Source: Rhabditoides inermis (taxonomy: Eukaryota; Nematoda; Chromadorea; Rhabditida; Rhabditidae). Taken from it: a DNA stretch of 64,000 nt. The translations under genes and the position numbers were made by a program. Below, piece by piece: positions 41,633-52,712 of the stretch (positions within the stretch are counted from its first letter, which is position 1; each line of letters starts with the position of its first letter). The stretch spans positions 67,001 to 131,000 of the forward strand of contig CAWZYM010000120.1 of NCBI GenBank assembly GCA_963966185.1, read 5' to 3'. Under the pieces are notes generated by a model. That model saw only the letters and a list, made by a program, of their open reading frames with translations, searched no databases and was not told the origin of the DNA.

Positions 41633-44600
41633 GCATCGTCTAGACTCACTCACTCACTCCTCGGCCGATTCTCCGTAGATTATCTGGAGCATTGTCGCTC
41701 CTTAGCCGGCGAGCATCGTGTGAACCAGTTCTGACCACTTGACGCGGTCTTGTGCCATGTCCATAACAGCGTCCATCCACTGCCCATTGCGAGTGTTCCA
41801 AGCTCTGCGGAACGAAGTATCCCTCGAGGTAACCTTTGCGCGCACGGCAGGCGTGGGCCCGACATCCTCCTTCAGCTTCTCGTCCCATGTGGCGCGTTTC
41901 CTTCCTGGGCCTCGTCTCCACTCCGGCGGCGGTAGTGTGAGCGCAGCTTGCTTCACAATCCGATGGTCTTCTCGTCGCAGCACGTGTCCCAAGAGACGAA
42001 CTCTCGTTGCCGCCACTTGCCGCGAGGGGGTGGGCAGCTTGGACTTTTTGCGCAGAAGACGGGAGTAGATGTTGTTTACATCCCGATACAACTGCGAGTT
42101 GTGGCGACGGTTTGGGTAGAAGTAGCCTAACATCCGGCGCAAGAATTTGCGTTCCGCCGTATCCAGCTTCTCCTCGAGCTTCTTATTGAGAGCCTAAGTA
42201 CCGGATCCGTAGAGCATCGCAGGTCGGATGGCGGTGAGGTAGATCCGCAGCTTGACGTGATTGGCGACGCTCGATCTCCACAAAACCTTTTCCAGCGAAT
42301 TGAACGCGGAGCAGGCTTGGGCGATTCGCGCCTCCACATCCTTAGTAAGGTCGGCGTCGCTGCTAATCCACGAACCGAGGTAGCGGAAGTTGGTGGTCTG
42401 CGCGATCTTCTCTCCATTGACAGTGAACTCCTCCTTTACTCCTCGCGGGATGGTCATCGACTCGCACTTGTCCGGCCTGAGGGTCAGACCGTACGAGGCA
42501 GCGAGGAGACTGAGACGGTCGACAGCTTTCTGCAGGTTAACAGGGTCTTCTCCAAGCAGAGCGATGTCATCCGCGTAGTCGAGGTCGGTGACTTTCCTTC
42601 CTGTCGGGTGCAGCTCCACTCCTCCTCGATGACATAGTTGAACAGAAGCGGGCCGCAGACGGATCCTTGGCGCACTCCAGTCCGGACGGCGAACTGCTGT
42701 GTGATTCCGCAAGGAGTGCGGACAGCGGCAGTAGTACGGCTGTACAGGTCTCGTAGAAGGTCGACTAGCGGGGCTGGTACTCCGTCGGCGCGCACCGCAT
42801 CGAAGAGGCGGTCTCGATCGGGACTGTCGAATGCTGCCCGGAAGTCGACAAAGATGATGTAAGTCGGCTTCTTGAATCGGGCACGCAGCTCGACGATCCG
42901 TCTCAGAGAGAAGACGGCGTCGATGGTAGACCTTCCTGGGCGGAATCCGTGCTGCTCGTCTCGGGCGGTCTTCTCGCGGTGCTCCACAATGCGAAGTAGC
43001 AGCAGACGCTCCACCAGCTTGTAGCACACGCGGATCAATGAGATACCACGGTAGTTGGCTGGGTCGGTGGGGCTGCCCTTCTTCAGCAACGGGACGATGA
43101 TGGCGTTTCTCCACGTGTCAGGCACCTCCTTCCTCTCCCAGATGTTGACGATCAGCCGATGCAGCTCACGGATCCCAAAGGCGGGCAGAGCCTTCATCAT
43201 CTCCGGAGTGAGGTCGTCGTCTCCGGCAGCCTTCCCATTCTTCAGCTTCTTAATGCACACAAGCAGCTCCTCCATGGTTGGCGGCTCCGTCCTGCAGTTG
43301 TAGTCAGAACGGGCGGTATGTGGCAGGGCGGGAGCAGACGGGCACGGCTGGTTGAGTAGGCGGTCGAAGTGACCAGCCCACACCGCGCACGCTGCTTCCC
43401 CGGTGACGAGTGACACGCCGTCAGAGATGACGGGCGTCGTCCTGCTCCACTTCCCGCTGTACCGCTTCAACAGGGAGAATGCCGTGCGGGCATCCTGCCT
43501 TTCCCAAGCGTCCTCGAACTCCTTGCTCCTCCTCATCCATTCCTCCTCCCACTGCTCCTTCCGAATCCTCCGCAGCTCCGCCTTGAGTTGACGGTAGGCC
43601 TTCAGCTTTCCTCTCTGCTTCGCCAGCAGCATGCTCGCGTAGCACAAGGATTCCTTCACTGACGCTCCATCGAGCTTCTTCTCCACCTTCAGAGTTGGAA
43701 TCGCCTCCTTGGCTGCCTGCTGAACTGCAGCCGTCCACGAGTCAGCATCTGTCTCTCCTTTCTTCTGCCTCTCCTGCAGATTCTTCTCCACTATCCCTCG
43801 GTAGTCCGCGCGCACGTCACCGTCCGTGATCAGCAGGCGAGAGTCGAGGCGGGGCGGTCTCTTCTGGTAGAACGAGCGACGGCGCGTTCCGGATCCGCTC
43901 ACGACAAGAACCACGGGGATGTGATCCGAGTCGTATTTGAAGTCCGGCAGGCTCTTGCTGGAGAGGACGGCGCCGGCCTGGCTCTTCTTGACGAGCAGGT
44001 AGTCGATCTGGTGCGGCCTCCCGATGCAGTTCTTCCTCCAGGTTGCGCGCTGCCAGGGACGGTTGCGCTTCCAGGTTGACGCGACGATAAGGTCGTAACT
44101 CTCCAGCAGATCCACTATCCGCTGACCGTTGTCGCTTGTGCAGTCGGCAGCACGCCTCCACCTGCCCATTGCTGGGCTGGCGTCGGCAGCCACGCGGCTG
44201 TTCGAGTCAAGTCCGAGGACGAGCTCTGACTTGCCGGCCGATCTCACAATCTTGGCCAGCTCGTCAAAGAACTTGTCCTTCTCCACCTCCTCGGCATCCT
44301 CGGTTGGCGCATGCGCCGACACGATGCGGGTCTTCTTTCCTCGTACTTCTGCATCCACGTAGATGAGTCGGGGCGAGAGAGGGTTGATGGCGAGCACGTT
44401 GACGTTGGCAGAGGTGGAGATGGCGACAGTCACCCCGCACACCGCCCTGGAAGTGGGCAGTGCGCTGTAGTACTTGTACCGCAAGGAATCGCAGCACGTC
44501 CGGTCGATTCGGGTCTCCTGTAGCATCGCCACGTCCACTCCGTGCCGCTCGAGCTCCTCCGAGAGCAGGCTCCGGTCTGCAAAGCTTCTGGCAGAACGGA

Positions 44601-44816
44601 CATTGTAGGACATGTGACGGGTCCTGGTTCTTTGCGATGATCGCATAGTCGGTATGTTGGGCATAATGCCTGTCGTATTGTCGAAGGGTGACAATTCCTT
44701 GACTCGAAAGTAGTCAACACTTGAACTTAGCAGTCTGTATGCACAGGCAAACAGACTCCCGGGGGGCACGACGTGGACATGAGTGTTGACAATTTCTACC
44801 CCCCGCATCGTCTAGA
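41633..44816 (-). mobile_element. RTE-like LINE with 12-bp target site duplication
   Basis: The dodecamer GCATCGTCTAGA occurs at 41633-41644 and again at 44805-44816 and brackets a 3160-bp insert. On the minus strand the insert ends in a short (GAGT)n tail next to 41645, as expected for an RTE-type LINE that ends in a simple repeat. The length is about that of a full RTE element. It carries one apurinic-endonuclease plus reverse-transcriptase frame. Confidence 0.88.
41702..44664 (-). pseudogene. LINE endonuclease-reverse transcriptase, broken
   Basis: Nicks target DNA and primes reverse transcription of its own RNA. The N-terminal APE-type endonuclease shows LQETRID, SHAPTEDAE, LGLDSNSR, QIDYLL and SDHIPV. 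The reverse transcriptase shows NGKAAGDDDLTPEMM, DPANYRGISLI, EQHGFRPGRSTIDAVF, FVDFRAAFD, GVRQGSVCGPL and DYADDIALL. A C-terminal segment with GHVLRREDHR and WDEKLKEDVG follows. The ATG at 44664 is the most sensible start; an earlier ATG at 44808 lies in the target duplication. The frame is interrupted twice: a one-base shift near 42615-42630 just before the DYADD block, and a TAG at 42194-42196 where a Trp codon would be expected. SHAPTED and overall size point to the RTE clade. Two lesions only, so the insertion is young. Confidence 0.88.
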
Positions 44817-45569
44817 GTTCTCCGTAATGTTATTCAATCGATGAAAACTTGCTGGTTGGTTTGTGTAAAAAATAGTCACGCGCTAGAATCTAGAAAAGGC
44901 GACTGAACGAAAGGTCCCTTAGAATCTTTGCGAGAACAATGTGATGCTGATAGATGTTATCACGATGTTAGAAAATGGTAGAGTTTCGATTTTGGTAACG
45001 CTAGCTGTTGTAGGAAGCGAGATACGCGCGCGCGCCCCCTGAGGGGCAGGCAATCTCCCGTGTACGAATTGTTTTCTGGGGGGGGAGGGGGGTGGCGCGC
45101 GCCGGCTGTCCCCAGCAGACAGGAGGTACACATTCCGCACTGCCTGTGGATCGCACTGATATCGTTCAGATCGCGTGCCGTGCCGTTCACAGTAGTGTTG
45201 TGGTTAGCGATTGCGGTCGTGAGATAAGTAGATGGCTGGAGTTCGGATCCGGCTGGTGCAATTTTTTGTACTATATAATTTCATATAGAAATGACATTGG
45301 TATTGTAAGTTTTCCTATCAGCTTTTTCACATAGAAATGACATTGGGATTGTAAGTTTTCTATCAGCTTTTTACCTAAAAACTCTTTACCTAAACTCTTT
45401 TTTGCAAAATTTATGAGTCCAAAGACTCAACAAGATGGGTGAAGTGTGTTATAGCCTTGCGGAGATCGTGGAACTGAGATGTTCAACTCCAACCCATTTC
45501 AATATCCCCATTCAGTACTTGACTGTTTTTTTTTCATGGATGAACAATTATAATAATTATTATTATTTT
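44817..45569. other. Intergenic repeats
   Basis: Holds a possible tRNA-derived segment at about 45186-45262 (GTGGTTAGCG then GAGTTCGGATCCGG) and a tandem duplication with a 50-bp period at 45284-45374 (unit includes ATAGAAATGACATTGG). A G-rich run lies near 45078. No gene is recognised. Confidence 0.5.
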
Positions 45570-46041
45570 TCTTTAAAAAGTACTTGCGTAAACAAATGAA
45601 CTTTGTCTTGTTCCAATGCAGCAAAAGCTCATGCACGTTTACAAATACTAACACAAACCTGCGCCTCTCTCTTCCCTCCCTCTCTCTCTCTCTCTCTCTC
45701 CTCTCTCTCTGTCTTCTCTCTCTCTCTAATATGGACGTATGGCGTTATTCATTTGTATTGTTATATTTCATCGGTTAGTGTCCACTGTCCGTTATGCGCA
45801 GGTTTGTGTTAGTATTTGTAAACGCTTTATGCATGAGCTTTTGCTGCATTGGGACAAGACAAAGTTCATTTGTTTACGCAAGTACTTTTTAAAGAAAAAA
45901 TATATGTCCTTTTGTTAAATTTCATAGAAATTTTGAACATGTGCTGAATTATGACTATTCATATGGATTTTATCAAAAACTACTATTTCTCACTCACTCT
46001 GTTCTCTCTTTCTCTTCGTCCCTTCTCTCTCTTTCATTGTT

Positions 46042-46088
<47 letters not shown>

Positions 46089-46486
46089 ACACTGTTCTCT
46101 CTCTCACTCTCTCACTCTCTCACTTTCTGTTTCGTTACGTTTCGGATCGCCGTTACATTTCACAAAAACGTTTTCCCCACATATTTTCTCACTACCGTTC
46201 GGAGTCGCGCCTACTGCGCTCTTTCTCCTGGTTATAGTTGGCGGACCCAAAACAACGCAAACCCGGCGCGACGTAGACGCTGGCGGCGGCAGGGCGAACT
46301 ACACTCAAAGTGCGAGTTGGAGAACACGGGCAGAAAACGCGAGAGAGTACGCTTTCGGCAGAGAGTCAGCGTTACCGGACACGACTTCCACCGAATTTGC
46401 CGATGATTTTTGGATATAGCTTCTTGAAACTTCTGGCGCGAGCCCTATCCTAACCCAAAAGAGAGGGCGCTGCGCGCCCTCTCTAA
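45570..46486 (+). mobile_element. Helitron-like foldback element, copy B
   Basis: Starts TCTTTAAAAAGTACTTGCGT, has inverted-repeat arms (about 45570-45660 and 45797-45895) around a short CT-rich core, then a body with a second (CT)n array at about 46045-46085. It ends with the hairpin GAGAGGGCGC-TGC-GCGCCCTCTC followed by CTAA and T at 46487. The body matches copy C in opposite orientation, not copies A and D. Confidence 0.65.
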
Positions 46487-47300
46487 TTATAATCGATCAG
46501 ATACCGAAATCAATTTGCCAATGTACAACATTTGCTCGCATTAGTTTTTTTTTTGCAGAAAGAGCAAGTTTGTGTACTATTTCGATCGATAAAATGCATG
46601 AGCTTTTGTTGCATTACGTTGGGTAACACAAACTGTTCTTTTACGGAAGTCCTTTCAAAAGATAACTGAATCTCGCCTTTCCCGGTATGTTTCAGCGGCC
46701 TCATGTTTTTTGAACGATAATTTTGAACGAATGTTCGGTCCCACAACGATCTTCAATAGGATTAAAGGTAGCGTACCCTCTGAACTCATCATAACTTTAG
46801 ATTTGCGATTTGTGTTTTTTTGTTTGTTCAATATCCTTATTAGAAACATAATTAGTCAATATATAATATGCCTTACATATCGGTGACCTCGTGCAAATAC
46901 GCTTTAAACATGAAAAAAACGTGACAACTTCGATTTTCTGAAAATTTGGCAAATATTAGGATCGACGCCAAGCGCCGATCGTTTGGGTGCTATCCAGGGG
47001 CGCGCAGAGCCGCTCGGCCCACAAGGTCGCCAAAATCGCTTGTAAATCATTCAAATAAAAACTGTTTCAGAGTTATTATCACTCTCGGCCCACATTGCCT
47101 GCCAAGAGTGGTCGGTTGTCGCTATTTTCCCTGTCGGATCGTCGCTCTCCCACCAACTGCCAGCCGCACAGGACAACCGACATTTCCGTCATACTTAACA
47201 GGATCATTTCTGTAGTATGTAATTCGCCATCCCCTTGAAATTGGAGACTCTCCAACCGCCATGAACGAGATCACCACGTCCGTGCCGTATCTTCTTGAAG
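46487..47300. other. Flank with Helitron-like remnant
   Basis: 46585-46668 resembles the right inverted-repeat arm of the Helitron-like family (ATGCATGAGCTTTTGTTGCAT, then CTTTTACGGAAGTCCTTT). A further string near 46725-46760 (GAACGAATGTTCGGTCCCAC) recurs inverted near 63345-63380. No gene is recognised. Confidence 0.4.
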
Positions 47301-47399
47301 TCCTATGTTTGTGTTCGTTGCAAAATGTTCACTCCACTGTAATACAGAGAAACCGGAGCTCCTGATTTCATTTTCTAATCGCGCATCTGCGTCTTTGAG

Positions 47400-47490
47400 T
47401 GTTTGTGTTCATTGCAAAATGCTTTCTACCATAGGTCGGTAAACAGAAAACCAGGGTCCCCATGCTCTATAAATTCTCGTCAGTCATATC
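47400..47490 (+). promoter_or_regulatory. Conserved TATA promoter block, copy 1
   Basis: TATAAA at 47468-47473 follows GGTCGGTAAACA and CCAGGGTCCCCATGC and precedes TCTCGTCAGTCATATC. The same block stands at the same place before trefoil copy 2 and again at 63.5 kb, so it is a conserved core promoter candidate. Confidence 0.6.
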
Positions 47491-47547
47491 TCTGTTTGTG
47501 TGAGAGCTGTGATTTTTTTCAAGCCATTCTCTTCTTTGATTCGAGCA

Positions 47548-47620
47548 TGGTCTCATAGCCTAGTGTTGGATAGTGAGCGCGTATATGTGGCCTCGGATTC
47601 GATTCCTTTCGCGGCCACCA
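47548..47620 (+). repeat. tRNA-like segment in the leader of trefoil copy 1
   Basis: Begins TGGTCTCATAGCCTAGT and ends GCGGCCACCA, with a B-box-like GGATTCGATTCC. TGGTC can pair with GGCCA to form part of an acceptor-like stem. D and anticodon arms are not clean. It lies between the TATA block and the start codon. Confidence 0.5.
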
Positions 47621-47699
47621 AATTTTTCGACATTGCTGGAGACGACGGTGGAGATCTCGTTTCTCTCTCAGTTGCTCTTTGCTCTGTTTCGATTTCTCG

Positions 47700-49599
47700 A
47701 TGGTCTTTCGCAAGATCTCGAGACTGTTTGGTTTACGCCTTTTCGCATTTCGAGTTATTCAAGTAGCTTTCGTCATTATTTTGTGTTTGACAATACAGAA
47801 AGTCACTTATTGCGCGATGAGCACCGAGTACGTGCGCATGACTGAAGAGGAGCGGCGTAGGGACGCTGCTCGACAGGCGGAGGAGAGGAAGCTGGCAGAG
47901 GAGCAGAGACAGCAGGAGGTACAGTGACTATAGTCAGCATGCAGTATACGTAGTGCATCGCCTTCGATTGCCTCCAAGTAAGGTTAATCCATTCATAAGA
48001 TCTGATCAAATCTGTTATTGATATTTTCATTGCAGCTGGCATCCGGGAAAGAGCATGTGAAGGCTCTAGAGGCGCAACTTGCTAAGAAAAAAGAGGTCAG
48101 TTTGTGTATTGACTTGTCCGATCTAATCGTGCTCGAAAAATTCAGCTTTTGGCTAAGTGCCGCGGAAGAGGAAACAACACATCTGGGCTTCTGGCTGTGA
48201 AACCGTCGGTACAGGTCGGCAGCCCTCAAGCTGTCGGATCGTGAGTAATTTTTTAAACGCTCGCAACAAACTATAAACAGCAACTGACTCATCGTATGCG
48301 CCTGTGCATGATAAATGAATAACGATTTGCAACTCGCCAATGGGGACCCCACTATATATATATAGTACGGTTCAGTGCGCGCTCTCGAAGTTGTGTTTCT
48401 TTTAAATTTTGTGATATTACAAGTTTTTAGCAAGTCTACGCCTACGGCCGCCAAGACAACTCGCGATCACGACGGAAAAAAGAAGGAAGAAGCATGGAAG
48501 GTATGTACTGTTGCTCATTGTTGACTTGCAACTAGTAACTGACTTTGTAAATGTTTATACCAGTTTAGTAGTAATAGTTTTGATATGAGCCGTTCGCAGT
48601 TTCACTTCAATAAATGAACTGAGACATGCATGGCTTAGTTTTCGCACTGAGCATATGACCGCTGACAGGGTCACTCAGGTAGAATGCAAAATGGTCAGAC
48701 ATCAGCCATCCGGACGAACCCGGACGAAAGTTGCGTCCCGCATTGTCTTGTTCACTGGTTCATAATGGATCGTGCGAGTCCGAGTCATTCGAGATTTCAC
48801 CGTAACAGTAGTAGTTAGAGCATGACTAAACAATCACAACAATATGAAGTATAAACGTACAAGCAGATGGTGGACGACTATTCCTAATCGACACGCTGCC
48901 GATACCTGATCGATAATCAATCCAATCGGGTTAGCGCTCGACATTGATGAGCACGCCCACAGTAGCTCAAGGAGTAAGTGCGCCGTTGTGGCGCGGACTT
49001 TGCCTGTTCGAAGCCTGTCTACGGCAAATGTTTTGCATGAGTGGTAACTGGACAGTTGATGGACTATGGTGTAGTGCCATAGTCTTCCTTCGACCTCCGC
49101 AGAGTAATCCAGTAATCTCTTAAATCGGGGGGGGGGCTATTTTTACCTTTACCTTTCCTCTATCTATAAGGCGCTGTTGAGCGAACAGCGCTCACTTTGT
49201 TTATTGCTATCAGACAGAATAACAATAAAGGATGAATGATTGGAGGTGTTGTTTGAGGGAGTGGACAATGAACAGATGGCTCGTCTCACGGCCCAGGCTG
49301 CAGGGAGGAGGGTGCTGTGGTCGGTGCCCCATGGGACTGTACTCAGAGCGTACAAAAACGAGTGGAAGGTGAGTGAAAGAGGGAGTGAGAGAGAGAGACT
49401 GGGATCATTTGCCGTCGTGCACAGGTTGACATGAAACACGGAGCTGCTGAATCGTGGGAGCATTGGTATGTGGAGGACTGGAAGAAGTGTGTCGTCTTCA
49501 AGGCGATCCACTCGCCCGGACTATTCCTGCGGTACGCTCTCTCTTTGCTCTTTCTCTTGCTCTTGCTCTATCTATCTCTCTCTCTATATATATATATCC

Positions 49600-49643
<44 letters not shown>

Positions 49644-49783
49644 TCAAACATTCAGAGCGCACCCCGATGGAAAGGTGGACCTCGTGCCGACCTTTCCGGA
49701 TGCATGGGAGAAGTGGGTGCCGTTCCGAAACAATGACGGTTCCTTCTCATTCCGCAAGTAGGTGAAGAGGAGAGAGGAGAGAG

Positions 49784-49834
<51 letters not shown>

Positions 49835-49938
49835 CCTTCAGCCATCACGGAAAGTGGCTCAGCGCCCGCCAGAATGGTTCCGTCTCCTGTGTCGACAAAT
49901 TAGACACTTGGGAGAAGTTCCGGCTAGAGAACTGGTGA
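47700..49938 (+). CDS. Predicted secreted fascin-like beta-trefoil protein, copy 1
   Basis: Function not known. Eight exons: 47700-47918, 48036-48095, 48146-48240, 48431-48500, 49246-49368, 49425-49531, 49656-49757, 49842-49938; 290 aa. From the ATG at 47700 the first 39 residues look like a signal peptide (VIQVAFVIILCLTI, then VTYCA); a second ATG at 47817 would omit it. A charged helical stretch follows (EEERRRDAARQAEERKLAEE), then a Lys-rich linker. The C-terminal 140 residues show three repeats with an H-x-G/P-x-L-x-A pattern (HGTVLRAY, HSPGLFLRA, HHGKWLSAR), each followed by a WE[HK][WF] motif, as in fascin-type beta-trefoils. The acceptor at 49246 (GGAG|GTG) is weak. Poly(A) signal AATAAA near 49996. 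Confidence 0.7.
48956..49160 (+). mobile_element. tRNA-derived SINE in intron 4 of trefoil copy 1
   Basis: Head with AGTAGCTCAAGGAGTAAGTG (A-box-like) and GTTCGAAGCC (B-box-like), an unrelated body with CCGCAGAGTAAT, and a (TTTACC)n tail. The same element sits at the corresponding place in copy 2, so it predates the gene duplication. Confidence 0.65.
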
Positions 49939-50171
49939 AATTCAGGCGAAACCTATACCTATGTATGTTAGACGAGTGTTTACTCCCAATACCCAATAAA
50001 GCGTTTCATGTTAATATTGTCTTGCAACGATCAGCTATGAACACATTTAAAATTACACATTTACATTCATATGATATCTTCGAAGTACTTGATTCCAATA
50101 CTATATGACCGCTGAACCTGAATCAAGAGAAATGTGTGTGTGTACAATGGGATAGTGCTCCAACCTTTTCT

Positions 50172-50525
50172 ATACCAGACCTTCTCCCAGATGACGAAAG
50201 GACGGGTTCCTGGCCCTGACGACATAACTGCCGAGCTGATGGAAGCCCGAGGAACCCACTTCCAGCGCGCCCTCTTTTGTCTGTTCACCATCTACATACC
50301 TGAAAGGGACTCCCATATCCGACAGCTGGAAAGAGGCGCGGCTCGAGCTACTCCTGAAAAGCCTCCGCGAGAAATTTTTTAGTTGTCCTACTCAGCCTGC
50401 TCTATGAAACCTATTCCAAGGTGTTGTTAAACAGTCCGAAACGGACTCTGGAAGACGAATAACCATGAGAGCAAGTCCGTAGCGGCTACTGCTGCGCCGA
50501 CCACCTGCAGACCGTCTCTCAGGTC
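50172..50525 (+). mobile_element. LINE reverse transcriptase fragment
   Basis: Decayed coding remnant of a second, different non-LTR element. It reads KGRVPGPDDITAELMEARG (the GK.PG.DGI block of LINE RTs), and further on in another frame YSKVLLNSPKRTLEDE, then GYCCADHLQTVSQVI, which matches the LINE pattern R(L)xRxLE..Q..EQ.GFR.G.ST.DH. Several stops and shifts are present. It ends abruptly at the palindrome at 50526. Confidence 0.65.
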
Positions 50526-50555
50526 ATCATTACAACCAGCGCTGGTTGTAATGAT
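50526..50555. repeat. Perfect 30-bp palindrome
   Basis: ATCATTACAACCAGC is followed directly by its exact reverse complement, with no spacer. It marks the junction between the LINE fragment and the transposase remnant. Confidence 0.95.
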
Positions 50556-51835
50556 ACCCGATAAAGCGAGTGTTTTTCTTGCTATTGTCGATGATCTGTT
50601 CTCTGATGCCTTTCTGCCTCTGACAGCTGCTGTGTGGTCCGATGTGGCAGATAGATATCAAGAAGGTGCAGATTATCCGCGTGCGCTCGGCAGTCTGGAT
50701 AGCAAGCACATTCGTGTACAATGCCCGACAACGCTGAAAGTGTCAATTTCAACTACAAGCACTTTCACTTCCATCTTCTGGCTCTTGCCGATTATGATTT
50801 GAGGTTCCTATGCGTCGATATTGGAGCTTCTGGGCGCTTCTCGGACGCCGGAGTATTTGCTGCATCTCCTATGAAGCAAATTCTGTTGAACTCGGAAAGA
50901 AATTTCCCTCATCAGACAAGTGCTCTTCCTGGAACTTCTCTTGTTCCCTATCACTTTCTGGTAGACGAATGATTTGGGCAGACTGACAGAATGATTCGAC
51001 CTTACCCACAAGCGTCCGCAACAAACAGTCGACAACAGATCCACTTCAACAAGAAACACTCCGGGTAGGTATAATTTACCTAATATGTTATGACATGATG
51101 TAGTGATCTCATTTCAGAGCCAGGCGCAGCGTGGAGTGCTCGTTCAGCGTACTATCCAACCGTTTCCGCATCTTGCACGAGCCTATGGGCCTATGGCTAT
51201 AGTCGGATTCGATCCTATATGCCATTCGTGACATTTCACATGTTGTGCAGTTTCGTGCAACACGACGTGAATGTCTTCAAATATCCAAAACGCTTTGTGA
51301 GAGGGAATCGAACCCTTGGGCAGCTCACAACTACGGCGCGCTGGCGGCGCGCTCTACCACTGCGCCATTGAGGCTCATACTGAGAGGTCATTGAATTTCG
51401 CAGATATGTTTGCTCGTTATCTCTCATCATTGTACACTGAAGAGGCCAGTGGAGCTAAATGATCTCTCTCTTCGATATCTTAACCACTGCCTCTATGGCG
51501 CAGTGGTAGTGTGCGCCGCCAGCGCACAATCGCTGCGGCCTGTACACGGGTTCGATTCCTACTATTGGAAGCGTTTTGGATATTTGATGACATACATGTC
51601 GTGTTGCACAAAACTGCACAACATGTGAAATGTCACGGATGGCATATAGGATCCAATCAGACTATATTGGCGTGGAGCTTGCAAATATGGTCGTGGTTGC
51701 ATCAGTGGTTAGTTATTGCAATATTACGCTTAGCAAAACAAGTCCAGCCACGTCCCACTCGTCCGACTGGCTCATCGTCTCCGCAATTTCAGTCAGGCGA
51801 GAGACTCCTGTAAAAAGATTGTGTACACAAAATAA
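50550..51835 (+). pseudogene. PIF/Harbinger-type transposase, decayed
   Basis: DDE transposase remnant. It reads AIVDDLF...WSDVADRYQ, then GSLDSKHIRV (first catalytic Asp), NYKHFHFHLLALADYDLRFL, DIGASGRFSDAGVF (second Asp), VDE (third acidic residue, followed directly by a TGA), MIRPYPQAS, and ARRSVECSFSVLSNRFRIL up to about 51190. The frame is then cut by the tRNA-like foldback element (51198-51667); a C-terminal stretch with ANMVVVASVV appears to resume after it. One shift lies near 50725. It is not functional. Terminal inverted repeats of the parent element were not found. Confidence 0.75.
51198..51667. mobile_element. Foldback element with tRNA-like units, nested in transposase
   Basis: A roughly 470-bp imperfect inverted repeat: GGATCCTATATGCCAT and TGACATTTCACATGTTGTGC on the left return inverted on the right at 51598-51657. 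Each arm holds a tRNA-like unit, on - at about 51296-51374 and on + at 51488-51575, with A-box-like TGGCGCAGTGGTAG and B-box GGGTTCGATTCC. The acceptor and anticodon arms are not canonical. Left and right units differ, so the arms are diverged. Single-arm relatives occur near 59578, 61376 and 63014. Confidence 0.75.
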
Positions 51836-51880
51836 ATTTGAATAGAAATACCTATGCACTCACTTTCCTTTTTTTCCTTG

Positions 51881-52712
51881 TCAACGCTTCGACTTCTTGG
51901 TGGCAGTTTGACGAAGAGCAGCACTCTCGCACTTCTTACCCATCTTTCTCTACAACTTATAAATTATTGTTTAAAAAAAGACAATTGCGCACAACTCTCA
52001 CCTTGGGAGTAGAAGGAATAGAGGGCGCGCGCACATTGTTCGTGTTGGTCACAGCGAGATCAACCTACAAATGAACTAATAAACACAAACATTACACTAA
52101 TTTAATGAGTTTTTTATTACCTGCTTCACTTGCGGTGCGCTGACCACGTCAATCTCATCATCGGACTCGTCCTCTCCCGCTCCGCCACCCACAGCACCAG
52201 CGCCAGCTTGTACTTCTTCCTCCAGTACCGCATAGCGTGAGATCACGGAATGATCCTTCTCGGAGTTACAGTAACGAGGGCTGCAGATATGATGTATGTA
52301 CCAAAAATACGAAGTAGTTGTGCTCACCTCGGATCCTTGATTTTGTCCTGGCAGAAGAATAACTGTTCGACGATGGGGATGGAGGAGTCTCCCGCACTGC
52401 CTGTGACTAGCACAATCTTTTTTTCCGAAATTGATCGAACTGATTGCGCCAACACTTTTTGATTTCATCAACTCTAGTACAAAACAAATTAGCAACATTT
52501 ACAACGAAGCGAAACCATAGTGAAAACTCACTAGACAATGGCACGCCCTCCAAGCTGAGCTTCGCCTCCAACTCCAGATATTTCTCACGTTTGTAGTGAA
52601 CATTTTGGAGCTTTGGAGATTTAGAGTTCCAAAGCCCCTCGTGCATCCGGTAGAAGTCGGCGATGATCTCGCGCTGCCTAACCGAGTATTTTACCATCAC
52701 CTTAAGCAACAT
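51881..52712 (-). CDS. MADF-domain DNA-binding protein, one-base frame break
   Basis: Probably the DNA-binding partner gene of the adjacent Harbinger-type element (inference from position and opposite orientation), or a host MADF gene. Five minus-strand exons: 52712-52532, 52471-52328, 52280-52121, 52064-52002, 51949-51881; about 205 aa. Exon 1 and the start of exon 2 give a MADF-like domain (REIIADFYRMHEGLWNSKSP, then DEIKKCWRNQFDQFRKK). The middle is VEQLFFCQDKIKDPS; an acidic stretch GAGEDESDDEIDVV follows; the end is basic (RKMGKKC, KKSKR). A T7 run on + at 52418-52424 leaves exon 2 one base short: reading and phase agree only with one more base. This may be a real lesion or a homopolymer sequencing error. 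The Met at 52697 is an alternative start. Confidence 0.6.

Noticed and set aside
42257..44366. Plus-strand open frames over the LINE
   Set aside because: Antisense of the reverse-transcriptase gene, which has clear catalytic motifs on the minus strand.
51296..51374. A functional tRNA gene on the minus strand
   Set aside because: D-arm and B-box fit, but the anticodon arm and acceptor stem do not form.
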